Assembly: GCA_018821305.1 (NCBI GenBank)
Contig: JAHJMN010000088.1
Coordinates: 1-51,429 of the forward strand
Length of the DNA: 51,429 bases
Direction: 5' to 3'
DNA from: Myxococcota bacterium
GTDB lineage: Bacteria > Myxococcota_A > Polyangia > HGW-17
Position 1 is the first letter of the stretch. Each line of letters opens with the position of its first letter. Below, in pieces: positions 44,141 to 51,429 of the stretch. Position numbers and translations under genes: made by a program. The notes beneath the pieces are model-generated. The model saw nothing but the letters and a program-made list of their open reading frames with translations. It made no database searches and was not told the origin of the DNA.

Positions 44141-44427
44141 CGGTTCATGAATAAAAGGATCGAAACGGGAAAAGTGAATATTTTCATCACAACCATTTGT
44201 AATTATGCATTGATTTTGAATGTTTAACCGCTGATCCTGTCCGTGTTTCCTGACTGCCTGAATACCTGTTAAAAATTTTCAGGCAAACAGTAAAACAGAA
44301 GCATGAACAGGACAATCAGGTAGGCAATTTCGCGCAGTGGAATGCTTTAGAGGGGCTCTTTCCTGAAGCATTTCTTTATAATGAGTCACAATCGTATTAT
44401 TCTAGAAGCGGTATAGAGGCGGTATAG
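44141..44427 (-). repeat. family A element, copy A9
   Basis: The blocks AATAAAAGGATCGAAACGGG, CATTTGTAATTATGCATTGA, CTGACTGCCTGAATACC and CCTGTTAAAAATTTTCAGG are followed by the optional insert GCAATTTCGCGCAGTGGAAT also present in A1 and A10. Then come GAAGCATTTCTTTATAATGA, ATCGTATTATTCTAGAAGCG and a duplicated GCGGTATAG terminus. Confidence 0.82.
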
Positions 44428-44518
44428 CCGGTTTCAAAATTTATAATTCAGGTGAACGAAGGGGATGAGGGATTTGCCTGATTGCAGCTGATTTGGAGAC
44501 TGCTATTTTGCCTGAGTT

Positions 44519-45670
44519 CTATTTTTGACCTTCAGTTTTAACTGCTGGTTTTTTCATTGTGTTTTTGTAGATACCCACGAGGATTTTCAGGGCGGGTTTG
44601 ATTATCGGAGCTTTCAGATTAAACGAATTCGCCATGATTATGATCCCCGTGCGGATCTCCGGAATGAAGCCGATAAAACTTGAAAATCCATAGGTTCCGC
44701 CGTCATGCCATATGATTTCAAGCTTTCCAGCTTTGAATACATGCCATCCCATGGCGCTTTCAATGAATTTCCCATCCACGGGGATTTTCATCATGAGCAT
44801 TTTTTCCAGATTCTTCTTTGCGTCGTCGCTTTCAATCCAGTACTTAAGGTATTTCATCATGTCTGCCGGAGTTGAGCGGATAGCGCCACAGGGAGCCATC
44901 ATTTCAAAATCCCACGGGGGTGTTTCTTCCAGTTTTTCATTTTTCATGTGTCCCTGAAGCAGTTTTGTCCCAGCGGGGGTAGTAATGGCTGTATGTTTCA
45001 TGCCGATTTTGTTCAGTATTCTCTCCTTCAGTAGGTTTTCCCAACTGATTCCTGTTCGTCCTTCCAGTGCCAGGCCTAGAACTGCAGAGCCGAGGTTTGA
45101 ATAAGAATACTTGCCCCGGGTAGTAAGCGTTGGCTTTGTCTTCAGGTATTCTTTCAGTTTATCAATGCTGTAGCCAGTGTAAGGCGTTTTTGAATTGAGG
45201 TTCATATTGGAGGGCAGGCGGGTAAGGCCCGAAGAGTGGTTTGCAAGTTCGGCAAATGTAATCCCGGCGGGCATGGAGAAAACACTACGCTTAGTTATAT
45301 ATTCATCAATCTTATCCGTGGGAAAGAGACCTTTTTCTCTCATTTCCACTGCCATAATCTGGCCGTTGAATACCTTTGTAATACTGCCAATCTCAAAGGA
45401 TGATTTATGAAAATCAAAGGACTTCCCATTTGCAAAGGTCATTGATTTGCCAGCGGAAACAAGACCAATGAAAATCGACGGGCTTTCAGATTCCTTCTGG
45501 AAATCTGTGATGGCTTTTTTAATGATAGAGCAACTGTCGCATCCTTCGGCATCAAGGGAATCAAATCCTTGAGATTCCACGGTTTTTACCGGAACAGTCG
45601 GATCCTTTTCGCGACAAGATGATAAACAGGAAAGAATCAAAAATGCCACAGACAAAATTTTCAGTCTCAT
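44519..45670 (-). CDS. serine beta-lactamase-fold hydrolase lipoprotein (class C / EstB-like)
   Basis: The 383-residue product is counted from the ATG preceded by AAAGGAGG. It has a lipoprotein signal (LSSC; Cys19). The active-site motifs are SITK (Ser96, Lys99), YSN (in GKYSYSNLGSAVLG) and HDGG (in IIWHDGGTYGFSSFIGFI) in place of KTG. It belongs to the Beta-lactamase/transpeptidase-like family, which includes AmpC, esterases and D-aminopeptidases. Being an anchored lipoprotein with HDGG, an esterase or peptidase is as likely as a true beta-lactamase. No AmpR regulator is nearby. Confidence 0.87.
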   Translation of the reverse strand: MRLKILSVAFLILSCLSSCREKDPTVPVKTVESQGFDSLDAEGCDSCSIIKKAITDFQKESESPSIFIGLVSAGKSMTFANGKSFDFHKSSFEIGSITKVFNGQIMAVEMREKGLFPTDKIDEYITKRSVFSMPAGITFAELANHSSGLTRLPSNMNLNSKTPYTGYSIDKLKEYLKTKPTLTTRGKYSYSNLGSAVLGLALEGRTGISWENLLKERILNKIGMKHTAITTPAGTKLLQGHMKNEKLEETPPWDFEMMAPCGAIRSTPADMMKYLKYWIESDDAKKNLEKMLMMKIPVDGKFIESAMGWHVFKAGKLEIIWHDGGTYGFSSFIGFIPEIRTGIIIMANSFNLKAPIIKPALKILVGIYKNTMKKPAVKTEGQK

Positions 45671-45822
45671 GGATCCTCCTTTTAGAGAACTGCAGTTCTT
45701 CAATAATCAACAAATGTACATCACCAGAAGGAAAACTGCACCAGAATTATTACGGATGTCTTTCAATCAAAGGGGCTTACGGTTAAAAAACACATGTATT
45801 GCATTTTTTACGAAACTTTTTC

Positions 45823-45851
45823 TTGACAAGAGACCTTCAGATCAGTAAACA
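45823..45851 (+). promoter_or_regulatory. promoter candidate for the tRNA cluster
   Basis: TTGACA (45823-45828) is separated by 17 bp from TAAACA (45846-45851), and the first tRNA starts 35 bp further on. The -35 is perfect; the -10 is weak. Confidence 0.5.
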
Positions 45852-45885
45852 GTTTCAGATCCGATTTTCGGTTCAGGCCATTTCT

Positions 45886-45971
<86 letters not shown>

Positions 45972-45973
45972 TT

Positions 45974-46059
45974 GGAGAGTTGACCGAGAGGCCGATGGTA
46001 GCGGTTTGCTAAACCGTCGCTCGAAAGAGCCACAGGTTCGAATCCTGTACTCTCCGCCA
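45974..46059 (+). tRNA. tRNA-Ser (anticodon GCT)
   Basis: Acceptor stem GGAGAGT pairs with ACTCTCC. The anticodon loop TTGCTAA gives GCT, and the long variable arm is consistent with serine. The T arm contains GGTTCGAATCC. CCA is encoded. It begins two bases after the first tRNA's CCA. Confidence 0.95.
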
Positions 46060-46097
46060 ACTGTCTGAGTCGTGTTTTACATGGTTCAGACGCATGT

Positions 46098-46174
<77 letters not shown>

Positions 46175-46261
46175 ATCATATCAAAAAACAAATGTGGGCT
46201 TTAATTCACATTCTGTAACTGATTCTGATTTTTTAATTTCAAAATGACCTGGTGGGATAAT

Positions 46262-46472
46262 TAGTTACTGTCCTGAAATACAGGTTTTCAAATTTTTTGC
46301 CCAATTTTTGCTCAGGACTCTCACTGTTTTCTGCGAAAACAGTTGTCGTCTTTGACGATTTCCTGCGGAAATACGTTATAGACAGTAACCGCAAGGTGTT
46401 GAATTTATTGTAGTGGCCTGTTAGGATTTTTAATAAAATCCTTCGCGAAGCGAATTACAGGACACGAACTAA
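46262..46472 (+). repeat. family B dispersed element, copy B2
   Basis: The left end is TTAGTTACTGTCCTGAAATA and the right end is ATTACAGGACACGAACTAAT. Internal blocks (CTCACTGTTTTCTGCGAAAA, GATTTCCTGCGGAAATACGT, GGCCTGTTAGGATTTTTAAT, AAATCCTTCGCGAAGCGAAT) match B1. It directly abuts family A copy A10, and together they fill the tRNA-rtcB gap. Confidence 0.85.
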
Positions 46473-46473
46473 T

Positions 46474-46754
46474 TATACCGCTTCCTGAGTAATACTATTG
46501 TGAGTTATTATAAAGAAAATCTTCAGGAAAGAACCCCTCTAAAGCATTCCGCTGCGCGAAATTGCCTGCCTGATTGTCCTGTTCCTGCTACTGATTTCCT
46601 GGTTGCCTGAAATTTTTTAACAGTGACTCAGGTGGTCAGGCAAACAGGATCAGGATCAGGTCATAAACATTCAACATCAAATAAGAATTAAAAAGAACGT
46701 AATTTTTAATTCAATTTCCCGATTTCGATCCTTTTACTCCGGAAACGGTATAGA
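46474..46754 (+). repeat. family A element, copy A10
   Basis: The left end is TATACCGCTTCCTGAGTAAT and the right end is TTTTACTCCGGAAACGGTAT. These show clearly that the element has terminal inverted repeats. It includes the optional block AAGCATTCCGCTGCGCGAAA, then the CCTG/CAGG hairpin core and the GGTCATAAACATTCAACATC tail. Confidence 0.87.
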
Positions 46755-46812
46755 TATGAGTCTCTGACAGAGACCTAACGGGTGCTTTGCACCAGAAATG
46801 GAGAATTACTCA

Positions 46813-47943
46813 ATGCTTATTCAGGGTAAACTCACTAAAGCAGCAGTATTCGCCATAGAAATGGATGAATACACAACTAACCAACTTATGAGCATGCTTG
46901 AAAACCCAGTGTTTGAAGATGCTCGCGTAGCAATCATGCCAGATGTACATGCAGGAAAGGGTACACTGGTAGGTCTGACAACGACGTTCAACCGCCTGAT
47001 CGCTCCCGCTGTCATCGGTTCCGATATCGGGTGTGGGATTCTTGCCGTAAATACCGGGTTGGAAGCCGTGGATTATCCGAAATTCGACACTTTTGTGCGT
47101 AGAAATATAAGAATAGGTCACAGCATTAATAAAAATCCGCGCTTTGACTATTTTACTCCAGAGGATTCACTCAAGAGACTGATTGATGAAATCTGTCCCG
47201 AAATGGAAGACAGAGTTTTAAGATCTGTCGGCACTCTCGGGGGCGGAAACCACTTCCTCGAACTTGACAAGGATTCATCAGGAAGTATCTGGCTTGTCAT
47301 ACATTCGGGTTCGAGAACCCTTGGGCAGCAGGTATGTGATTTTTATTTGAAAAAAGCTCGTGAGTGGTTCAGGAAGAATTATAACTCTGAAGAAATCCCG
47401 TGGAGACTTGAGTTCATGCCTGTGGACGAAGGTGGTGAGGAATATTTAAAACACATGGCCATTACACAACAATATGCAGTTCTTAATAGAAATGTAATGG
47501 CTTATGTTATTCTTTCGGAATATTTCGGCCTTGACCCTTCAGTTCTGGAAACTGTCTCAAGCATTCACAACTATTTCAATTTTGAAGACAATGTTGTGAG
47601 GAAAGGGGCAATTTCAGCTCACAAAGGAGAAAAGTTGATAATTCCCCTCAACATGAGAGATGGTGCAATCATGGGAATCGGTAAAGGAAACCCTGAATGG
47701 AATAACTCGGCACCTCATGGAGCCGGTAGAATGCTTTCAAGGATGCAGGCTAAGAAGGCTGTTTCTATTGAGGATTTTCAGAAATCCATGGAAGGCATCT
47801 TTACTACTTGTGTACATCAGGGCACTATTGATGAGTCCCCAATGGCCTACAAAAATGGCGAAATGATTATCAATGCAGTAGGTCCAACAGTGGATATTAC
47901 AAATCGTCTTCTCCCCGTCTGGAACTTTAAAGCAGCCTCTTAA
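46813..47943 (+). CDS. rtcB: RNA-splicing ligase RtcB
   Basis: The 376-residue product ligates RNA 2',3'-cyclic phosphate or 3'-phosphate ends to 5'-OH ends using GTP and Mn. Signature blocks are MPDVHAGKGTLVG, VIGSDIGCGILAVN (metal-binding Asp and Cys), TLGGGNHFLEL, LVIHSGSRTLGQQV and AISAHKGEKLIIPLNMRDGA. Also present are SAPHGAGRMLSR (containing the guanylylated-His-type region) and DESPMAYKN. The ATG at 46813 has GGAGA upstream and is preferred to the ATG at 46798. It lies shortly downstream of three tRNA genes, possible substrates after anticodon-nuclease damage. No archease or RtcR is seen. Confidence 0.95.
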   Translation: MLIQGKLTKAAVFAIEMDEYTTNQLMSMLENPVFEDARVAIMPDVHAGKGTLVGLTTTFNRLIAPAVIGSDIGCGILAVNTGLEAVDYPKFDTFVRRNIRIGHSINKNPRFDYFTPEDSLKRLIDEICPEMEDRVLRSVGTLGGGNHFLELDKDSSGSIWLVIHSGSRTLGQQVCDFYLKKAREWFRKNYNSEEIPWRLEFMPVDEGGEEYLKHMAITQQYAVLNRNVMAYVILSEYFGLDPSVLETVSSIHNYFNFEDNVVRKGAISAHKGEKLIIPLNMRDGAIMGIGKGNPEWNNSAPHGAGRMLSRMQAKKAVSIEDFQKSMEGIFTTCVHQGTIDESPMAYKNGEMIINAVGPTVDITNRLLPVWNFKAAS

Positions 47944-48037
47944 CAACATATTGTTTCAGTCCCATGTCCGATTGTGGAGACCTGTTTGAAGGAGCTCAAC
48001 TTCGTTCCATGGGATTGCAAACTTGTGAGAATTAAAA

Positions 48038-48394
48038 ATGGAAATTAAAATAATTGAAAATAATAGTATAAAAACAGCAATACTGACTTCCAATGAGTGC
48101 CTTATTACAAACCTGAACGAGGCCCTTGACCTTATATCAAATGCATACTACCAGGGAGCAGAAAAACTGATTATTAAGAAAGAAAACCTGATACCAGGTT
48201 TCTTTGACCTTAAAACGGGCTTTGCTGGAGATGTTCTGCAGAAATGCTCAAATTACCGTATGAAACTGGCAATAATTGGTGACTTTTCAAAGTACAAAAG
48301 TAATGCCCTCAAAGCTTTCATAGTCGAATGCAACAGAGGCAACCAAATCTATTTCGTAGACTCCGAACAATCAGCAAAAGAAAAACTTCGATAA
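48038..48394 (+). CDS. DUF4180 family protein
   Basis: The 118-residue product has the family hallmarks LNEALDLISNAYYQGAEKLI, LIPGFFDLKTGFAGDVLQK, NYRMKLAIIGDFSKYKSNA and FIVECNRGNQIYFVDSEQSA. The fold resembles small STAS-like alpha/beta domains, and the function is unknown. It lies 94 bp after rtcB on the same strand and might be co-transcribed. Confidence 0.85.
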   Translation: MEIKIIENNSIKTAILTSNECLITNLNEALDLISNAYYQGAEKLIIKKENLIPGFFDLKTGFAGDVLQKCSNYRMKLAIIGDFSKYKSNALKAFIVECNRGNQIYFVDSEQSAKEKLR

Positions 48395-48406
48395 ACCCTC
48401 GCACAA

Positions 48407-48529
48407 CCCAAAACCATCCGGGGTCAGGTTTTTCGAATAAACTCCTTTTGCGCCACCCAAAACCATCCGGGGTCAGGTTTTTCGACCCAAAACAATAAAC
48501 CCAAAACCATCCGGGGTCAGGTTTTTCGA
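48407..48529 (+). repeat. three direct copies of a 30-bp motif
   Basis: CCCAAAACCATCCGGGGTCA followed by GGTTTTTCGA occurs at 48407-48436, 48457-48486 and 48500-48529. Two copies continue with AATAAACTCCTTTTGCGC. Within the motif AAAACC is inverted against GGTTTT, so each copy can form a short hairpin (AAAACC...GGTTTT). Confidence 0.8.
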
Positions 48530-48584
48530 ATAAACTCCTTTTGCGCTGAACCCTGCCTTTTAGCCGAATTTATGTCTCCATTTA

Positions 48585-48739
48585 GTTAATGTCCTGTAAT
48601 ACCAACTTTCAAGTTAACGACTATTTCTATCACAGGACATTAAGAATGAAGACCTTGAAATTATTATAGTGTTCTGAATAGCATGTTTTCGTAAACATGC
48701 TCAATTTAGACAAAAATTGAATTTCAGGACACGAACTAT
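48585..48739 (-). repeat. family C dispersed element, copy C3 (inverted relative to C1)
   Basis: The ends are TTAGTTAATGTCCTGTAATA and TGAATTTCAGGACACGAACT. The internal GGACATTAAGAATGAAGACC, TATAGTGTTCTGAATAGCAT and GTTTTCGTAAACATGCTC are the reverse complement of C1. It lies 130 bp beyond the 3' end of the Y1 transposase gene. Confidence 0.8.
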
Positions 48740-48749
48740 TTATAGAGTT

Positions 48750-48902
48750 ATGCCACTGGAAGTTGTCGGAGAACTTGTTATATTTGTTGAATTTCAGGCC
48801 TTTAAATACACTTATCCTTTGGAAAGTAGGATTTTCCTGATGGTTCTTTTCGCAATTAAAGTGATGCTGTCTCTACACTTCCCACACGATGGTATCCAGT
48901 AA
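48750..48902 (+). pseudogene. possible fragment of a small membrane-protein gene
   Basis: The 50-residue frame (MPLEVVGELVIFVEFQAFKY to the end FPHDGIQ) reads like protein, with the amphipathic or hydrophobic stretch SRIFLMVLFAIKVMLSLHF. It starts 11 bp after the C3 terminus without a ribosome binding site and overlaps the transposase stop. It may be the C-terminal remnant of a gene cut by C3, or chance. Confidence 0.25.
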
Positions 48903-49799
48903 TTCTGGATCAATTTGGGCGCCGAATAAACGATTCATTTTGTATGTTCCAGGCGGAAACGCGACGGCATAATCACCCTCGCACCATTTTTCCAGCGCCT
49001 GTCGATATGCAACTTGAAATTTCTGATACATTTCATTTAGATTTTGCTGTATATGCGCAAACACGCTCTGCCATCTTGGATTCATTTTGCCACGTCCCGA
49101 GTCACTCTCAGGTATTGTGTTCTTTGATTTTGTCCTGACTGCAGAGGCTCCAGCAAAATCCGCATCTGGATTATCCTTCATGAAATCGTCATATTGTCTC
49201 GTGAATTCCTTATTGTAATCATCGATTATACGCCTTTTTTCGGCCTTAGCCATTTCAGTGTCAGATGAGAGTCCGCACCTGAAAATTACTTTCACAGGAC
49301 ATTTTCCAGTTCTGGAGAAATATATCTTCGGCCTTTTGCCACAGTAAGTATTTCCGAAATCTGTCGGCAGCATCTTGACTCCTGGCCATTCATCAGGATG
49401 GCTCACAGCAAAGGCTCTCACTGGATTCATTGCGATGTATACCAATGCATTAACGAGATCAGTCTCGGTTGCAATGGCCTGATATCGAACATCTTCCGAG
49501 GACCAGTAGTTTTCACTCCTGTTAAGTCTGATGTTCATGACTACAGCAATGGTTCTGTTAAGTTCTCGAAAAAACTCAGGACCATCCCCGGTGTGGTCTG
49601 TAACAATCATATGGTAGTGGTTGGACATGAAGATATATCCAATCAGAGAAATGCCCGGGAATTTCATGCAGGCAAATCCTAAGCAGTACATGATGATTTT
49701 ATTTGTTAAATCGTCTGGAGTCATAAGAAACAATCTTTGAGAAGTTCTTCTTGTGACCATGTAGGTGGAGCCTGGAATTATCATGTTGGGTTTGGACAT
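48873..49799 (-). mobile_element. REP-associated-type Y1 (HUH) transposase
   Basis: The 308-residue product is counted from the ATG with GAGGT upstream; a longer frame to 49865 lacks a ribosome binding site. It has the IS200/RAYT N terminus (IPGSTYMVTRRTSQRLFL), the HUH metal motif SNHYHMIVTDH (His61, His63), FFRELNRTIAVVMNIRLNRS and the catalytic-type Tyr region LVYIAMNPVRAFAVSHPDEW (Tyr121). The C-terminal 150 residues are long and basic. Such enzymes cut and join single-stranded DNA at short palindromes and are domesticated drivers of REP elements. No TnpB and no flanking IS ends are obvious. Family C element C3 lies just 3'. Confidence 0.88.
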
Positions 49800-49864
49800 T
49801 TTGACCTCATTTCGACAGCAGTGTCCGTTTATGGTTAAGAAAGTTATATAAAGTGTTGAAAACA

Positions 49865-50446
49865 CATGAAAACGGTGGGTTTATAACAATTTCTGTGCCA
49901 AAATGAGGAAAAGCATCACAAGACAAAAGTCGCAGTTACAAATGGAAAGATCTTCAATAAAGATTAAGTGAGTCCAAGGGGGAAAAGAAAAAAAAAGTGA
50001 AGAAAAGTGAAAATTCTTTTTGAAAGCGAATATACCCGAGCCATAGACGGCCTTATAAATAGAGAAATTATTCACATGGACCACAAAGCGGAGAAAATGG
50101 GAGAAACAGATATTTAAAAAATGTCACTTTTAAAAAAAATAAAAAACTAACCCCGGTCGGTTATATAGTCGGTTATATACTCTGCAGATCTTAGAAAAGA
50201 GATCCTGCATTTTATGAGGAAAAAGAAGATCTATACAGGCAAAATCACTGATATAAAAGAGATAGGAGGCAACGAAGGTGATAGTTTAGATCAAAAATGT
50301 TTTACAATACTAGTCAAAAGATCTTCTAAAATCGCTTAAAATGCACCCAAAAAAAATCAATCGACAATCTTGCGTAATTAAAAATGTCGATTGAATTTTC
50401 TTCCGGGCTCACGGAGCGCTGGGAGAAACCAAATGAAAGTTATTTC
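49865..50446. other. gene-free AT-rich stretch upstream of the transposase
   Basis: No convincing gene is seen. Noted are a GGTCGGTTATATAGTCGGTT direct repeat near 50156 and several AGATCTT or GATCTT sites between 50185 and 50325. A 41-codon frame at 50214-50339 has only a weak ribosome binding site. The transposase promoter should lie near 49800-49900. Confidence 0.4.
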
Positions 50447-50574
50447 GTGCCAATTGAGGAATTTGAGCAGTCGAATTCACGAAAAATCGGACTTATCAGA
50501 AGGCAAATGAAGTTGATTCAATGAAAAATTGTGCCAATTAAAGAATTTTAAGTGTCGAATTCCTGAAAAATCGG
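50447..50574. repeat. diverged direct repeat with 84-bp spacing
   Basis: GTGCCAATTGAGGAATTTGA ... GTCGAATTCACGAAAAATCG at 50447-50490 recurs as GTGCCAATTAAAGAATTTTA ... GTCGAATTCCTGAAAAATCG at 50531-50574, an offset of exactly 84 bp. The intervening sequence (CAGAAGGCAAATGAAG against CGAAGACCCTGAAG) also aligns loosely. The period equals that of the next array. Confidence 0.7.
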
Positions 50575-50726
50575 TATATCCGAAGACCCTGAAGCTTCGG
50601 TATGCGATGAAAGAGGCTGGTTTCAGTGCTCTATGCGTGCATTAAATATCAAAAATCATGCCAACAGGGACTCAGAAGGCCACTTGCAACGCACAATCGA
50701 CACAGGGCAAGACTTGATCAGATGAA

Positions 50727-51035
50727 ATGAACAAACAACTAACCCCTCATCGAGCTTGAAGAGTCCAGCGCAACTTTCGATCGGCTAAATCCAGCTCTTG
50801 ATCACTTCAGATGAATAAACAACTAACCCCTCATCGAGCTTGAAGAGTCCAGCGAAATTTTCGATCGGCTAAATCCAGCTCTTGATCACTTCAGATGAAT
50901 AAACAACTAACCCCTCATCGAGCTTGAAGAGTCCAGCGAAATTTTCGATCGGCTAAATCCAGCTCTTGATCACTTCAGATGAACAAACAACTAACCCCTC
51001 ATCGAGCCTGAAGAGTCCAGCGAAATTTTCGATCG
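50727..51035. repeat. 84-bp tandem array, 3.7 nearly identical copies
   Basis: Copies start at 50727, 50811, 50895 and 50979 with ATGAAYAAACAACTAACCCC. Inside are TCATCGAGCTTGAAGAGTCC, AGCGAAATTTTCGATCGGCT and AAATCCAGCTCTTGATCACT. Copies differ by only a few bases, so the array expanded recently. Stops occur in the unit, so it is not a protein repeat. No unique spacers are present. Confidence 0.93.
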
Positions 51036-51158
51036 CCATTGCCAAAGCTTTCAACAGTTCAAAAGTAAATTCAATTGGTTTTACGCTGATTCCTTCTGGA
51101 TAACGTTGATCAATAAGTCATCTTACAAGACAATTCAGATCATGTCCTGTAATTCTCT

Positions 51159-51336
51159 TAGACCGCTTAATGAGTAAACGGAGCGAAATCTAAAAAGAGA
51201 ATATTTCCAGCCTTTGTAATTTTAACTTGATATTGGATGTTTATGACCTGCTCCTGTCCCTGTTTGCCTGACTGCCTGAGTCCCTGTTAAAAAATTTCAG
51301 GTAAACAGTAGCAGGAACAGGAATGGTAAATCAGCC
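51159..51336 (-). repeat. family A element, copy A11 (right part missing)
   Basis: The end TTAGACCGCTTAATGAGTAA is followed by GCCTTTGTAATTTTAACTTG, TGATATTGGATGTTTATGAC and the core CCTGTTAAAAAATTTCAGGT with AGTAGCAGGAACAGG. It then stops matching. A short ATGTCCTGTAATTC just before it resembles a B/C end. Confidence 0.75.
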
Positions 51337-51411
51337 ACCCCAAATCCCCCACGCGGGTTGATTTTTTATATTTCCAATGTATAAAACAAAAAGAGAGTAT
51401 GTTCAATTATG

Positions 51412-51429
51412 TAGTTACTGTCCTGAAAT
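51412..51429 (+). repeat. family B terminus at the window edge
   Basis: TAGTTACTGTCCTGAAAT is identical to the left end of B1 and near-identical to that of B2. The element would continue beyond the window. Confidence 0.7.

Noticed and set aside
44519-45670. Calling this gene an ampC antibiotic-resistance beta-lactamase
   Set aside because: It has SITK and YSN but HDGG in place of KTG, and a lipoprotein anchor; the family includes many esterases and peptidases.
50214-50339. 41-codon frame starting MRKKKIYTGKITDIKEIGGN
   Set aside because: It has a reasonable amino-acid pattern but no clear ribosome binding site, family or neighbour support.
50727-51035. CRISPR array or protein-coding repeat
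   Set aside because: The whole 84-bp unit is conserved with no variable spacer, and stops occur in the unit.
51036-51140. Minus-strand protein-like stretch (IDQRYPEGISVKPIEFTFEL)
   Set aside because: It has no upstream start, opens right after a stop and runs into the 84-bp array; at most a gene remnant.

Overview
This AT-rich 51.4 kb window looks like a chromosomal segment of a Gram-negative bacterium with a deltaproteobacterial/Myxococcota-like surface. The clues are MopE-type repeats (CNGxDDNCDGxxD), a von Willebrand A protein ending in a MYXO-CTERM-like tail (Cys motif, membrane helix, Arg pair), IgGFc-binding-type and FGE-sulfatase-type domains on lipoproteins, Asn-rich linkers after lipoboxes, and many lipoproteins of unknown function. 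The lineage call is an inference; there is no rRNA in the window.

Layout. 0.2-8.6 kb: a minus-strand block of secreted or surface proteins (FGE/MopE lipoprotein, VWA/MopE/MYXO-CTERM protein, trypsin-like lipoprotein protease, IgGFc-binding-like lipoprotein). 8.8-12.5 kb: a small outer-membrane barrel, a degenerate receiver protein coupled to xseB, and two coupled HEAT-like lipoproteins. 12.9-17.6 kb: plus-strand lpdA, folB-like, class II aldolase, LPG-synthase-type membrane protein and a lipoprotein. 17.8-18.4 kb: a non-coding tandem array with higher-order structure. 18.5-22.2 kb: the classic yicC-gmk-rel cluster. 22.3-27.6 kb: an LRR lipoprotein, a lipoprotein flanked by repeat elements, a metallophosphoesterase and a bacteriohemerythrin. 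28.2-34.3 kb: PP2C phosphatase with a tiny coupled lipoprotein, DMT transporter, an outer-membrane barrel protein, a hypothetical protein and ffh. 34.6-45.7 kb: assorted single genes, including an acyltransferase, a protein with a striking Cys/Asp/His cluster, a radical SAM/SPASM protein, an FKBP lipoprotein, a DUF72 protein and a beta-lactamase-fold lipoprotein. 45.9-48.4 kb: three tRNAs (Ser-TGA, Ser-GCT, Arg-ACG), rtcB and a DUF4180 protein. 48.4-51.4 kb: short direct repeats, a REP-associated-type Y1 transposase and an 84-bp tandem array.

The most unusual feature is the intergenic DNA. Most larger gaps hold members of at least three dispersed element families. Family A is about 240-285 bp, with ends like TACCGCTTNCNGAGTAA and a CCTG-rich/CAGG-rich hairpin core. 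Families B and C have ends like TAGTTNNTGTCCTG. They sit next to stop codons, ribosome binding sites and each other, and the window itself begins inside an A copy and ends on a B terminus. A Y1 (HUH) transposase lies beside a C element and is the only visible candidate mobiliser. Two tandem arrays (86-bp and 84-bp periods, close to whole numbers of DNA turns) add to this repeat-dominated non-coding landscape.
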